Shown: piece by piece, positions 1-8,173 of the stretch
Layout: each line of letters opens with the position of its first letter
Position numbering within the stretch: position 1 is the stretch's first letter
DNA from: an uncultured Pseudomonadales bacterium
GTDB lineage: Bacteria > Pseudomonadota > Gammaproteobacteria > Pseudomonadales > Pseudohongiellaceae
Length of the DNA stretch: 64,000 nt
Assembly: GCA_943789485.1 (NCBI GenBank)
Contig: CALSUH010000007.1
Location: 62,001 to 126,000, forward strand
Reading direction: 5' to 3'
Notes under the pieces: generated by a model
The model's database searches: none
Seen by the model: the letters and a program-made list of their open reading frames with translations, nothing else
What the model was told of the DNA's origin: nothing
Position numbers and translations under genes: made by a program

Positions 1-1
1 A

Positions 2-922
2 GTTCCGCGGATAGAAACAGGCGCTCCCGATCTGCAAGGTACTTGGACATCGGCCAGCATTACCACGCTTGAACGCGATCCAGAATTAGGAGAAAAATTG
101 GTCGTAACGGCTGAAGAAGCGTTAAGGATGGAGCAGACGTCAGCTTTCAATTTGCTCTCGGTATTAGACGATGTGCCTAGCGATCCGAATCGTACCGCAC
201 CTACGGACGGGGATGCAGACGCTGGTTACAACGCATTCTGGATAGACCCCGGTAAGCGAATAGCCCGCATCGGCAAAGAATACCGAACTTCATTTATTAT
301 AGACCCAGAAAACGGACAAATTCCTTACACTGAATCCTCTGGCCGCGCGTTCTTTGATTATCGGCAAAACAGTGGCTTTGATGGTCCAGAGCAACGCCCC
401 CTGGGTGAGCGTTGCATGGTGGGCTTTGGGTCAAGTGCAGGGCCACCCATGCTGCCTGTGCTATATAACAACCATTATCAGATTGTTCAGAATGAAAACT
501 ATGTAATGATCTTAGTTGAAATGAATCATGATGCGCGGATTGTTAGGTTGGATTCCGAACATCAAGGGGGTAATTTCAAACCCTGGCTAGGTGACTCCAT
601 TGGCTTTTGGGACGAAGATACTTTGGTGGTGGAAACAGTGAATTTTCATCCTCAACAAAGTTTTCGCTTTGCTATAAAACACACGCTATATTTGCCTCAA
701 ACAGCTAAAGTTATTGAACGGTTTACTCGCACAGCAGAAAATGAAATTCTCTACGAATTTACCATCGAGGACGAACAAGCATACTCGCAACCATGGACAG
801 CGCAAATCCCGCTGCGGCCTGCAGAAGGACAACTCTATGAATATGCCTGCCATGAGGGAAACTATGCATTACCAGGAATCCTAGCAGGCGCTCGTAGAGT
901 CGAGTTAGAAGATTCAAATTAA
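2..922 (+). CDS. Hypothetical exported-type protein, 5' end outside window
   Basis: The reading frame is open from base 2 to the stop at 922, so the true start and any signal peptide lie upstream of the window. An in-frame TTG at 98 exists, but coding sequence with the same character (PDLQGTWTS..TTLERDPEL) continues upstream of it, so 98 is not the start. The visible part has about 306 residues, two cysteines (GERCMV, YACHEGN) and a C-terminal LYEYACHEGNYALPGIL..AR segment. I recall this combination from uncharacterised secreted proteins of acidobacteria and marine gammaproteobacteria, but I know no function. The next gene, a Tat-exported Gfo/Idh/MocA oxidoreductase, follows after about 90 bases on the same strand, so co-transcription is possible. 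Confidence 0.75.
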   Translation, partial: VPRIETGAPDLQGTWTSASITTLERDPELGEKLVVTAEEALRMEQTSAFNLLSVLDDVPSDPNRTAPTDGDADAGYNAFWIDPGKRIARIGKEYRTSFIIDPENGQIPYTESSGRAFFDYRQNSGFDGPEQRPLGERCMVGFGSSAGPPMLPVLYNNHYQIVQNENYVMILVEMNHDARIVRLDSEHQGGNFKPWLGDSIGFWDEDTLVVETVNFHPQQSFRFAIKHTLYLPQTAKVIERFTRTAENEILYEFTIEDEQAYSQPWTAQIPLRPAEGQLYEYACHEGNYALPGILAGARRVELEDSN

Positions 923-1013
923 GTGGCACTTTAAAGCCGCTCATTTTATCAGCTGGCCCAAACGCTATTCAGTATTATTCTGCAACGACGAGGAAAAATA
1001 AGAGGAGACTCAA

Positions 1014-2435
1014 ATGAAAAAAGATTTGAAAAAATCAAATCCCATCAAGAGCGAATTGAACCAAGGTGCGTTGACGCGGCGGGATTTTTTAAAGAATGTT
1101 TCAAGCGCTTCAGCCTTTTCAGCAACCTCCTTCATGATAGTGCCTCGCTCTGTATTAGGCGGGCCGGCTTATGTTGCTCCCAGTGACAAGATCAATATAG
1201 CCGCAGTTGGAGCCGCTGGTAAGGGCACGACAGATATTCGCAGTGTCGCTCACGAAAACATCTATGCCCTGTGCGATATCGATGACAACCGTCTGGCCAA
1301 CACCTTAAACGAAGATTTTGCTGCATCCTTCCGAGAAAAAGTTAAACGCTATCGCGACTACCGCGAAATGTTGGACTCCGAGCCAGAGATTGACGCCGTA
1401 CTGATTAGCACACCTGATCACATGCACGCCCCCATCGCCACTCATGCCATGAGCCTAGGAAAGCATCTCTATGTTCAAAAGCCTTTATGTCATACGGTCG
1501 CTGAAGCGCGCTACTTAGCACGGCAAGCAGAAGAAACTGATGTGGTAACTCAGATGGGAAATCAGGGGCACGCTGAAGAAGGCGCTAGACAAATTAACGA
1601 ATGGGTTGCCAGCGGTGCTTTAGGGAACATCAGCGAAATACACTGCTGGACGAATCGTCCGGTTTGGCCTCAGGGCATTGCTAGAGCTGATAGTTCGACG
1701 CCTGTACCTGGAAGCATGGATTGGGACTTGTGGCTGGGCGCCGCCGCTCAGAGAGCTTATATAAATCGTGCCTACCATCCCTTTAACTGGAGGGGATGGG
1801 CGGATTTTGGTACCGGAGTAGTTGGAGATATGGGTGCACACATTATAGATCACCCTTATTGGGCATTAGATTTAGACCTCCCGGCTAGCGTGTCTGCGAG
1901 CTCAACTCGTTGGGGCAGAGATTACGAAACATTTCCTGTGGGCTCAAAGATTCATTTCGAATTTGCCGCGAATGCCGTTAGAGGACCAGTGAAGATGACC
2001 TGGTACGACGGTGGCTTGCTACCGGAGCGGCCTGAATTGATCGAAAATGGTCGACAGATGGGGGACAATGACGGAGGCGTACTTATCGTCGGAGACAAAA
2101 ACACTCTTATGCACGGCGTTTATGGTAGAAACCCGCGACTACTTCCAGAAGCAACCCACGCTGCCACCAGCGCACCGGCGAAAGTCCTACCGCGCTCGCC
2201 GGGCATCTACCAAGAATGGCTTGATGCCATCAAAGATCGAAGTAAGATCACTACCTCAAGCTTCGCGTACGCAGCGAGACTTACCGAGACAATGTTGCTT
2301 GGAAATGTAGCACTAAGGCGGGCAGGTGATCACAAAGTTCTGAACTATGATGGCGAGAATATGAGGTTTACCAATGACGATGAGGCAAATGGCTATCTTG
2401 ATAAAAATTATCGACCTGGCTTTGGTCTGGTTTAG
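1014..2435 (+). CDS. Tat-exported Gfo/Idh/MocA family oxidoreductase
   Basis: This 473-residue protein has a twin-arginine signal (TRRDFLKN at about residues 21-28, then a Ser/Ala-rich stretch), followed by a Rossmann NAD(P)-binding domain starting around INIAAVGAAGKG (about 61-72) and the EKP-type motif YVQKPLCHTV (about 152-161). The middle and C-terminal part (GDMGAHIIDHPYWAL) fits the Gfo/Idh/MocA C-terminal domain. Exported members typically oxidise or reduce sugar-type substrates with a tightly bound nicotinamide cofactor. The start is supported by an AGAGGAG ribosome site about 7 bases upstream. Downstream lie remains of a gluconate-dehydrogenase-type subunit 3 and of a DUF1080 protein, families that often accompany such oxidoreductases. 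The substrate is unknown. Confidence 0.9.
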   Translation: MKKDLKKSNPIKSELNQGALTRRDFLKNVSSASAFSATSFMIVPRSVLGGPAYVAPSDKINIAAVGAAGKGTTDIRSVAHENIYALCDIDDNRLANTLNEDFAASFREKVKRYRDYREMLDSEPEIDAVLISTPDHMHAPIATHAMSLGKHLYVQKPLCHTVAEARYLARQAEETDVVTQMGNQGHAEEGARQINEWVASGALGNISEIHCWTNRPVWPQGIARADSSTPVPGSMDWDLWLGAAAQRAYINRAYHPFNWRGWADFGTGVVGDMGAHIIDHPYWALDLDLPASVSASSTRWGRDYETFPVGSKIHFEFAANAVRGPVKMTWYDGGLLPERPELIENGRQMGDNDGGVLIVGDKNTLMHGVYGRNPRLLPEATHAATSAPAKVLPRSPGIYQEWLDAIKDRSKITTSSFAYAARLTETMLLGNVALRRAGDHKVLNYDGENMRFTNDDEANGYLDKNYRPGFGLV

Positions 2436-2530
2436 AAAGTAATTTGTGCGAAATGACTGAGTGATTATTAACAGCTAACTCCCATTCGGGAATCAATAAA
2501 AACAAACAATGGCACAAAAACTTCTCCTTG

Positions 2531-2739
2531 ATGCGTAACCTGACAATGACTGGTTACTATACAGCCGAGCTTGGATTTAAAGACTTGGGCTAGCAAGGGA
2601 ATACGTCAAATATCTGAGATTGCGTGCCGGAGTCAGTACTAACAAAACATACGAATCACAATTGCTAGAAAAATGTGCTGACCAGTCCTAGCGAGATATT
2701 ACGGCACAGTGAGATGATGATATGAATTTAATTACTTAG
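2531..2739 (+). pseudogene. Fossil of gluconate 2-dehydrogenase subunit 3-like C-terminus
   Basis: From ATG 2531 the frame reads MRNLTMTGYYTAELGFKDLG, then TAG, then QGNTSNI, then TGA, then DCVPESVLTKH. This matches my memory of the C-terminal part of gluconate 2-dehydrogenase subunit 3 family proteins (LT..GYYTSEIG followed by a W-D-G-V-P-E element), with the stops where Tyr and Trp would stand. After a frameshift a second frame gives YESQLLEKCADQ and RDITAQ, again broken by stops. The gene is clearly not translatable. In living clusters this subunit partners a GMC-type dehydrogenase, absent here. Confidence 0.55.
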
Positions 2740-2783
2740 ATTGCTGCTGCTAGAAATAACTCACTTTTACAATTGAAATTTAG

Positions 2784-2978
2784 ATGATGAAAAAAATCGT
2801 ATTGATAATGGCTGCGCTTAGTTTGTGTGGCCGCTTTATACGCAGAACACTACTGCTGAACCAGAATCGATCAATGGCGTAATGAATGGCGACCGACTGC
2901 AGTGTCAGAATACCCATTTCCTTGCAAGACCCTGATCAAGTGCTCTCTTTTCGCAATATTTGGGTACGTGAACTGTAG
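2784..2978 (+). pseudogene. Fossil of a DUF1080 (3-keto-disaccharide hydrolase-like) protein
   Basis: An ATG at 2784 begins a signal-peptide-like sequence (MMKKIVLIMAALSLC, then a frameshift into VAALYAE). About 100 bases later another frame ends with SLQDPDQVLSFRNIWVREL and a TAG stop at 2976-2978. The latter strongly resembles the conserved C-terminus of DUF1080 proteins (LQDHGNPV.FRNIW.R.L). The central domain has been deleted, leaving the two ends. The position between a Gfo/Idh/MocA oxidoreductase and a cupin fits a decayed 3-keto-sugar metabolism cluster. Confidence 0.55.
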
Positions 2979-3084
2979 TATTAATTAGGCTAAAGATAAT
3001 GCTACACAGATGATGTAGCTGGCTGTGTCGAGGCGCTCCGATCAACTTACTCAGACCTCTTTTGAAAATGATTTTGTATGCCTG

Positions 3085-3681
3085 CTACTGTGTGTAGGGG
3101 TTTACATACCCGGCCGGTAGTACTTTTTCAGGATCGGGGCGGATGCTTATCATCTCTATGCGCTCTTCCACTTCATGCCAGCCATGAAATACACCGGCAG
3201 GAACTACAATTATATCACCCTCGGATACCAACCGTACTTGACCGTCGCCTCGGGCAACGGATGTAGAGAAACTCTCTCCCACTAACACCTCAACAATATC
3301 AGTATTTGACGGAATATCTCTTCTACCTAACATCGTACCGCCGGTAACTAACACACCTGAGCCGGAAGTAATGTAGTACACCTCAGACACTTTTGTATGG
3401 ACGATGCCAGTTACCGGCTCGTCGTTAGCGACAATTAGATCGCGAAACAATACACCAACTGCCACATGTGAGTTGCCTACATCCACAACTTTAACCTGAC
3501 GATCAACCCTACCCTCGGGGGCGTGCAATACAGCTTGCCACTCGCTTAAATTTACATCGGTGGCGAACGAAACCGAACTCTCCTGTGAAAAAGTAGTGAA
3601 CGTTGCAAAGCTGACCAACGTGACGCATATCGATACAAATAATCTCATTTTTGTCAGCATAGCAGTAACCTTGTGAGTCAA
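3085..3681 (-). CDS. Secreted cupin-domain protein
   Basis: Up to 198 residues. Three in-frame ATGs (3681, 3660, 3648) precede the signal peptide; the start at 3648 (MRLFVSICVTLVSFATFTTF) or 3660 gives the cleanest export signal, so the 3681 start is uncertain. The mature part carries a single cupin barrel: repeated beta-strand text such as VYYITSGSGVLVTGG and a second half with GDIIVVPAGVFHGWHEV, where Pro-Ala-Gly-x-x-His is the typical second cupin motif. Metal ligands of the first motif are not obvious (VSEVYYI in place of a His-x-His), so it may bind ligand rather than catalyse. It is convergent with the fossil cluster upstream. Confidence 0.8.
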   Translation of the reverse strand: MTHKVTAMLTKMRLFVSICVTLVSFATFTTFSQESSVSFATDVNLSEWQAVLHAPEGRVDRQVKVVDVGNSHVAVGVLFRDLIVANDEPVTGIVHTKVSEVYYITSGSGVLVTGGTMLGRRDIPSNTDIVEVLVGESFSTSVARGDGQVRLVSEGDIIVVPAGVFHGWHEVEERIEMISIRPDPEKVLPAGYVNPYTQ

Positions 3682-3775
3682 ATATAAGTTTTGAATACAG
3701 AGAATACGAGCTACTCCAATAGCTAATCAAGCAGAATTTCTTGTATTGAAGTAGTAGAGATCTACTGGATAGCAT

Positions 3776-3898
3776 AATTTAGCAATCTGACGCTGGCGCG
3801 GTTAAAATTGCTATGCTGTGAGCGACCCCTATTTTTCCTTTAGATCTATTGGATGCGCTTAGTAGGCTCTTCTCAGCGAAGCAATATATTGCTAAATT
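3776..3898. repeat. 11-bp inverted repeat upstream of the metallo-hydrolase gene
   Basis: AATTTAGCAAT at 3776-3786 is matched by its exact reverse complement ATTGCTAAATT at 3888-3898, with about 100 bases between the arms. A near-direct repeat (AGATCTACTGGAT / AGATCTATTGGAT, near 3759 and 3842) lies in the same gap. The gap is the divergent promoter region of the cupin and the metallo-hydrolase, so these could be operator half-sites or mobile-element debris. Nothing else was recognised there. Confidence 0.35.
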
Positions 3899-3943
3899 GT
3901 GGGTCCTATCATTCACTAGCGAAGTTTAGGAAGGAAGTTGACC

Positions 3944-4822
3944 ATGAACACCTACAGGTTTCGTGCTTCATTATTTGCTGCAATGCTGAGCTGCTCTGTT
4001 TTCGCCTCCTCACTAACCAGCGCCCAATCCGAGCCACCTGCAGGTTGGGTTACTCCTTTTCCTGCATTTCGGGTGATTGGTCCTTTGTATGGGGTCGGAA
4101 TGCTGGATCTCAGTGTGTTCCTTATTACCTCCGATGAAGGCCATATTCTCATCAATACAGGCCTAGCCGATTCAACCGAGGTTATCCGTCGCAATATCGA
4201 ATCGTTGGGATTTCGTCTGGAAGATGTCAACATCCTGCTCACCATGCAGGCCCACTGGGACCACACGGCAGCCATAGCGGAGATTAAGCAGATAACAGAT
4301 GCCGAAGTATGGGCCACGGCAAAAGATGCACGTGTACTGGAAGACGGCGGATTTAGCGATGCCCATTTCGGCGGACGTGAATCCTTTGACCCAGTAGAAG
4401 TCGATCGCATCCTTAAGCAGGATGAAATCATCACTTTAGGTGATCTGCGCATCACTGTGCATGAGCATCCAGGTCACACCGAAGGCAGTTCCAGCTATAG
4501 CTTTAAGGTGACCGAGGACGGTAGAACTTACGATGTCGCTATTGCCAATATGGGCACCGTCAATCCCGGCAAGCAACTCGTTGTCGAGCCCACCTACAGC
4601 GGAGTGGCAGTGGATTTCGCCACTACCTACAACAGGCAGAAGCAAATGGATGTAGACGTCTGGGTGGCCGCTCATGCCAGTCAATACAACATGCATGAAA
4701 AATACACCCCAGGGCAGCCCTACAGCCCAGATACATTCGTCGACCCGATGGGCTTCATCAAGGCCATCGAGAGATTGGAAACCGCTTACTTAGAAGTCAT
4801 AGCGGATGAGTTGGATCAGTAA
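3944..4822 (+). CDS. Subclass B3-type metallo-beta-lactamase-fold hydrolase (Gln at zinc site 1)
   Basis: 292 residues with a Sec signal (cleavage near ASSLTSAQS). ATG 3944 is chosen over the in-frame TTG at 3938 because AGGAAGGAAG sits at a proper distance upstream of the ATG. The zinc-binding motif reads Q102-A-H104-W-D106-H107, followed by H178 (HPGHTEGSS) and H244 (AAHASQY). This is the B3 layout (positions 116, 118, 120, 121, 196, 263), but His116 is Gln, as known for GOB enzymes. It would be periplasmic and bind one or two zinc ions; activity on beta-lactams or on another cyclic amide or ester cannot be decided from sequence. It starts a + strand run of hydrolase and oxygenase genes. 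Confidence 0.88.
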   Translation: MNTYRFRASLFAAMLSCSVFASSLTSAQSEPPAGWVTPFPAFRVIGPLYGVGMLDLSVFLITSDEGHILINTGLADSTEVIRRNIESLGFRLEDVNILLTMQAHWDHTAAIAEIKQITDAEVWATAKDARVLEDGGFSDAHFGGRESFDPVEVDRILKQDEIITLGDLRITVHEHPGHTEGSSSYSFKVTEDGRTYDVAIANMGTVNPGKQLVVEPTYSGVAVDFATTYNRQKQMDVDVWVAAHASQYNMHEKYTPGQPYSPDTFVDPMGFIKAIERLETAYLEVIADELDQ

Positions 4823-4865
4823 ATAGGGGGAACCTCCCCTAAACTAAAAATAGAAAGGAATTGTA
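4823..4865 (+). other. Short hairpin in the intergenic gap
   Basis: TAGGGG and CCCCTA pair across a six-base loop directly after the stop codon. A run of A rather than T follows, so it is more likely an mRNA-stabilising or weak attenuating hairpin than a strong terminator. The AGAAAGGA ribosome site of the next gene lies just downstream. Confidence 0.35.
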
Positions 4866-6512
4866 ATGCAAGCTTTGATGATGAATACCCAACTCATGAT
4901 TTCGTCGATATTGAATCATGCTGAGTGTAATTTCCCAGATGTAGAGATGGTGTCAGTAACCCTCGACAATCCCCGGCACAGACAAAACAACAAGACGTTC
5001 GCCAAACGCTGTCGGCAACTCGCCAATGTGTTGGATTCACTCGGTGCTGAGTTTGGCGACAGAATCGGTACCCTCGCCTGGAATGATCATCGTCATATGG
5101 AGCTCTATTACGCTGTCTCCGGAAGCGGGATGATATGCCACACCATCAATCCCAAACTATTCCCCGAGCAAGTGGCGTACATAATCAATCATGCAGAAGA
5201 CAAAATTCTTTTTGTTGATGTTCTGGTTATGCCGTTGCTGGAAGCGCTGAAAGAACATTTATCGAAGGTGGAGACAGTCGTCGTTCTCACTACTAAAGAG
5301 AATATGCCTGAAACGACACTTACTAATGTTGTGTGTTATGAAGAACTCCTAGCAGCACAGTCTGATGTTTATGATTGGCCGCAGTTTGATGAGAACACTG
5401 CCAGCGGTATGTGCTATACCTCCGGAACCACTGGAAACCCCAAAGGGGTCGTTTACAGCCATCGTTCCACCGTGCTTCATGCGCTAGCCGGAGCTCTACC
5501 TGACGTTACCCGCGCATCGAATATGGAGACTAGCTTGCCAGTTGTGCCAATGTTCCATGTCAACGCCTGGGGCGCACCTTACGCGGCTCTAATGGTGGGA
5601 ATGAAATTAGTATTGCCTGGACCTAAAATGGCTGACGGGGAAACCCTTTGCGATCTGATGAACGCCGAAGAAGTAACTTTTAGCTCTGGCGTGCCTACTA
5701 TATGGCTAGCGTTACTCGATTATCTAGAAGCCAACAAAAAGTCCATTCCCAGCCTATCGCGAGTAAGTGTTGGTGGCGCTGCCTGCCCAAGAATCATTGT
5801 CGATCGTTTCAGGGAGCAGCACAACTGCATCGTTGTACAAGGATGGGGCATGACAGAAACCAGCCCACTGGGAACTGTATTCAGCTTGAAGAAAGGCATG
5901 GGAGACCTCACCACGGAACAGATTACCGACTTGCAGTGCCTTCAAGGGCGCGGGGTTTTTGGCATAGAAATGAAAATTGTGAGTGAAGACGATGCACCGC
6001 TACCCTGGGATGGCGTCGCCTTCGGTGCGTTGAAAGTAAAAGGCCCCTGGGTAGCCAGTAGCTATTACGGATTGTCCGATGTTCCTGGCAATGAAGATTG
6101 CCCTGTCGATGAAAAAGGCTGGTTTCAAACCGGTGATGTAGCGTCTATAACGCCAGAGGGATTCCTGAAAATTACAGACCGGACAAAGGATGTAATTAAA
6201 TCCGGTGGCGAATGGATTAGCTCTATCGATATTGAAAATGCCGCGGTCAACCACGATGATATCGCTGAAGCTGCAGTAATTGGCCGCTACCACCCTAGAT
6301 GGACCGAGAGGCCCCTGCTGATTGTTGTATTGCAGCCAGGAAAATCTATGAGCCGCGAAGAAGCACTGGAATTTCTACAGGACAAGCTGCATAAAATGGC
6401 AAGACCAGATGACGTCGTTTTTGTCGCTGAATTGCCTCACACAGCAACCGGAAAAATCAGCAAGATTGCGTTACGTAAAACCTTTGAGAACTATCAGTTT
6501 CCAGAGCCATAG
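4866..6512 (+). CDS. AMP-forming acyl-CoA ligase (medium/long-chain type)
   Basis: 548 residues of the adenylate-forming superfamily. The AMP-binding signature [16 protein letters not shown] lies around residues 180-195, the [11 protein letters not shown] motif around 325-335, the hinge region [23 protein letters not shown] around 420-440, and the catalytic lysine motif [13 protein letters not shown] near the C-terminus. This reaction activates a carboxylic acid to acyl-AMP and then acyl-CoA in the cytoplasm. The overall text resembles AlkK-like medium-chain fatty-acid ligases, but chain length is inferred only. A proper AAAGGAATT ribosome site precedes ATG 4866; ATGs at codons 5 and 6 are alternatives. 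A P450 and a possible thioesterase remnant follow, suggesting oxidation and activation of a lipid-like substrate. Confidence 0.93.
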   Translation: MQALMMNTQLMISSILNHAECNFPDVEMVSVTLDNPRHRQNNKTFAKRCRQLANVLDSLGAEFGDRIGTLAWNDHRHMELYYAVSGSGMICHTINPKLFPEQVAYIINHAEDKILFVDVLVMPLLEALKEHLSKVETVVVLTTKENMPETTLTNVVCYEELLAAQSDVYDWPQFDENTASGMCYTSGTTGNPKGVVYSHRSTVLHALAGALPDVTRASNMETSLPVVPMFHVNAWGAPYAALMVGMKLVLPGPKMADGETLCDLMNAEEVTFSSGVPTIWLALLDYLEANKKSIPSLSRVSVGGAACPRIIVDRFREQHNCIVVQGWGMTETSPLGTVFSLKKGMGDLTTEQITDLQCLQGRGVFGIEMKIVSEDDAPLPWDGVAFGALKVKGPWVASSYYGLSDVPGNEDCPVDEKGWFQTGDVASITPEGFLKITDRTKDVIKSGGEWISSIDIENAAVNHDDIAEAAVIGRYHPRWTERPLLIVVLQPGKSMSREEALEFLQDKLHKMARPDDVVFVAELPHTATGKISKIALRKTFENYQFPEP

Positions 6513-6572
6513 AGAGGATGATAAGCCAGACATATAAAGCCTTCTAAATTAGTGGAATAAGCAAAAAATTAG

Positions 6573-6806
6573 AGCTGCGCTGAGACCGAAATTATCGATA
6601 TTGGTAACAAGAAAATTGCAAGCAAAGGAGACAATGTGGGCGTTTCTTTTTATGCTTTCTTCGCAGATAAAAATGGTAATTCAGAGTTGCTAATGGAAGC
6701 TACCACCTGGTGGATTAAAACGCATAAGCTAAATCATTTCGTAAAGGTTAGTACCCTCTTAAAAATGGCAAAAAATGAAATAAAGAAAATTGGGAAACTC
6801 CAATGA
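6573..6806 (+). pseudogene. Remnant or short ORF overlapping the P450 start
   Basis: This frame is open from 6573 to a TGA that overlaps the P450 start codon (ATGA). It has no ATG; a GTG at 6636 preceded by AAAGGAG could start a 56-residue product. The segment SELLMEATTWWIKTHKLN recalls the end of hotdog-fold (4HBT) thioesterases, which would suit a gene behind an acyl-CoA ligase, but the match is weak. I read it as the tail of a decayed gene, possibly still translated and coupled to the P450. Confidence 0.35.
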
Positions 6807-8044
6807 GTAATTATGCGAATAAAAATATTTCATCGCCCTCCTGCCCAATTGATCATCAACATTTATCTGAGCAGTTTACAGCCCCGCTTGTTGAGCCAGT
6901 CGATTTCCCTATCGAACAAGACTCTTTCGGTGTTTGGCACATACGCGGTTATGAACAAGCACAGGCTGTTTTGCGGTCAAATTGTGTACGTCAAGCTGGC
7001 TTTCAGGCGGAAATGTTAGATAAGTTACCAAGCTATATGAATCCACCCATCTTGTTCTTGGAAGGGAAGCAGCATCAAAAACAACGACGTCAAACAGCTA
7101 AATTTTTCACGCCACGAACCACAGATAGCCAGTATCGGCAACTAATGCAAGATTTCTCTGAGGAGATTGTGGCTGATTTTAAACGAGCAGGACGAGCAGA
7201 TTTAAGCCAGATGAGTATGGATATGGCGGTGGGTGTGGCGGCTCAAGTGGTAGGGCTGACTGATAGTCGACGCAAAGGAATGAGTGGTCGTATTGATCGT
7301 TTCTTGCAACAAAGCCCAACTGATTTTGGCTGGACTTTTCGTCAAATTAAATCGTTTCTACGAACTCAGTTCGATTTACTTCGTTTTTACTTGTTGGATG
7401 TGCGGCCCGCTATTAAGGCGCGACAGGCTGCTCCAAAAGAAGATGTTATCTCCCACCTCTTAGCGAGCGAATACTCAAATGTCGAAATCATGACCGAGTG
7501 TATTACCTATGGTGCGGCCGGCATGGTGACAACGCGTGAATTTATTGGCGTAGCAATGTGGCACTGCTTGAAAAATCCAGAGCTACATCAACTTATGCTA
7601 AATGCCGATCAAGAGACGCGCTACGCCTTTTTGCATGAGCTACTGCGACTAGAGCCTGTTGTGGGGAGTTTGTACAGACGAACGACGGAAGATTTGATTC
7701 TGGATCATGGCAACTCAAAGCTCACCATTGCTGCAGGTTCCCTAATTGAGCTACATATTTACGCCATCAATGGCCAGGAGTCGGTAGTCGGGCAAAAGCC
7801 GTTACAGCTGTGTCCCAATCGGGAAATGGTAGAGCGCCGCCCCAAGGTCGCAGAATATGTGATGAGTTTTGGTGATGGGGCGCATCGCTGTCCTGGAGCT
7901 TATATTGCCATTCAAGAAAGTGATATTTTTCTACGCCGCATTCTCAAATTGGAAGGAATAAGAATCGAACAGTCCCCAACTGTGACTTACAATCAAACTG
8001 TAAAAGGGTACGAGTTACGCAACTTTATTATCGCCGTTGCTTAA
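6803..8044 (+). CDS. Cytochrome P450
   Basis: 413 residues, the usual size of soluble bacterial P450s, without a membrane anchor. The heme-thiolate motif FGDGAHRCPGAYIA lies around residues 351-364 with the Cys ligand in place. The K-helix ExxR is visible as HELLRLEP. The I-helix region reads GAAGMVTTREFIG, where the usual acid-alcohol pair (D/E-T) appears as T-T, so proton delivery may differ. It would hydroxylate a hydrophobic substrate in the cytoplasm with electrons from a ferredoxin/reductase; no ferredoxin gene is adjacent, although a ferredoxin-NADP reductase-like gene lies near 34.3 kb. The start overlaps the stop of the preceding remnant frame. Confidence 0.93.
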   Translation: MSNYANKNISSPSCPIDHQHLSEQFTAPLVEPVDFPIEQDSFGVWHIRGYEQAQAVLRSNCVRQAGFQAEMLDKLPSYMNPPILFLEGKQHQKQRRQTAKFFTPRTTDSQYRQLMQDFSEEIVADFKRAGRADLSQMSMDMAVGVAAQVVGLTDSRRKGMSGRIDRFLQQSPTDFGWTFRQIKSFLRTQFDLLRFYLLDVRPAIKARQAAPKEDVISHLLASEYSNVEIMTECITYGAAGMVTTREFIGVAMWHCLKNPELHQLMLNADQETRYAFLHELLRLEPVVGSLYRRTTEDLILDHGNSKLTIAAGSLIELHIYAINGQESVVGQKPLQLCPNREMVERRPKVAEYVMSFGDGAHRCPGAYIAIQESDIFLRRILKLEGIRIEQSPTVTYNQTVKGYELRNFIIAVA

Positions 8045-8092
8045 TTGCGAATCAAAGGGAACACAGCTTAGGAATAACATGGAAAACTGACG

Positions 8093-8136
8093 GCTAGTCA
8101 ATTCCTGTTTATAAAATACCACTCTTGTTGACTAGC
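8093..8136. repeat. 9-bp inverted repeat between P450 and amidohydrolase
   Basis: GCTAGTCAA at 8093-8101 and TTGACTAGC at 8128-8136 are exact reverse complements around a 26-base AT-rich spacer. It could be a weak transcription terminator hairpin for the P450 gene or an operator for the amidohydrolase; there is no clear U-tract. Confidence 0.4.
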
Positions 8137-8173
8137 GTTACACTAATAAAGCCACAAGCACAGGAAATTTGTC

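Noticed and set aside
2784-2880. A short signal-peptide-only protein
   Set aside because: The frame continues into DUF1080-like C-terminal sequence after frameshift, which indicates a fossil.
3944-4822. Antibiotic resistance gene
   Set aside because: Environmental B3-fold enzymes have varied substrates; the context is catabolic and nothing indicates mobility.
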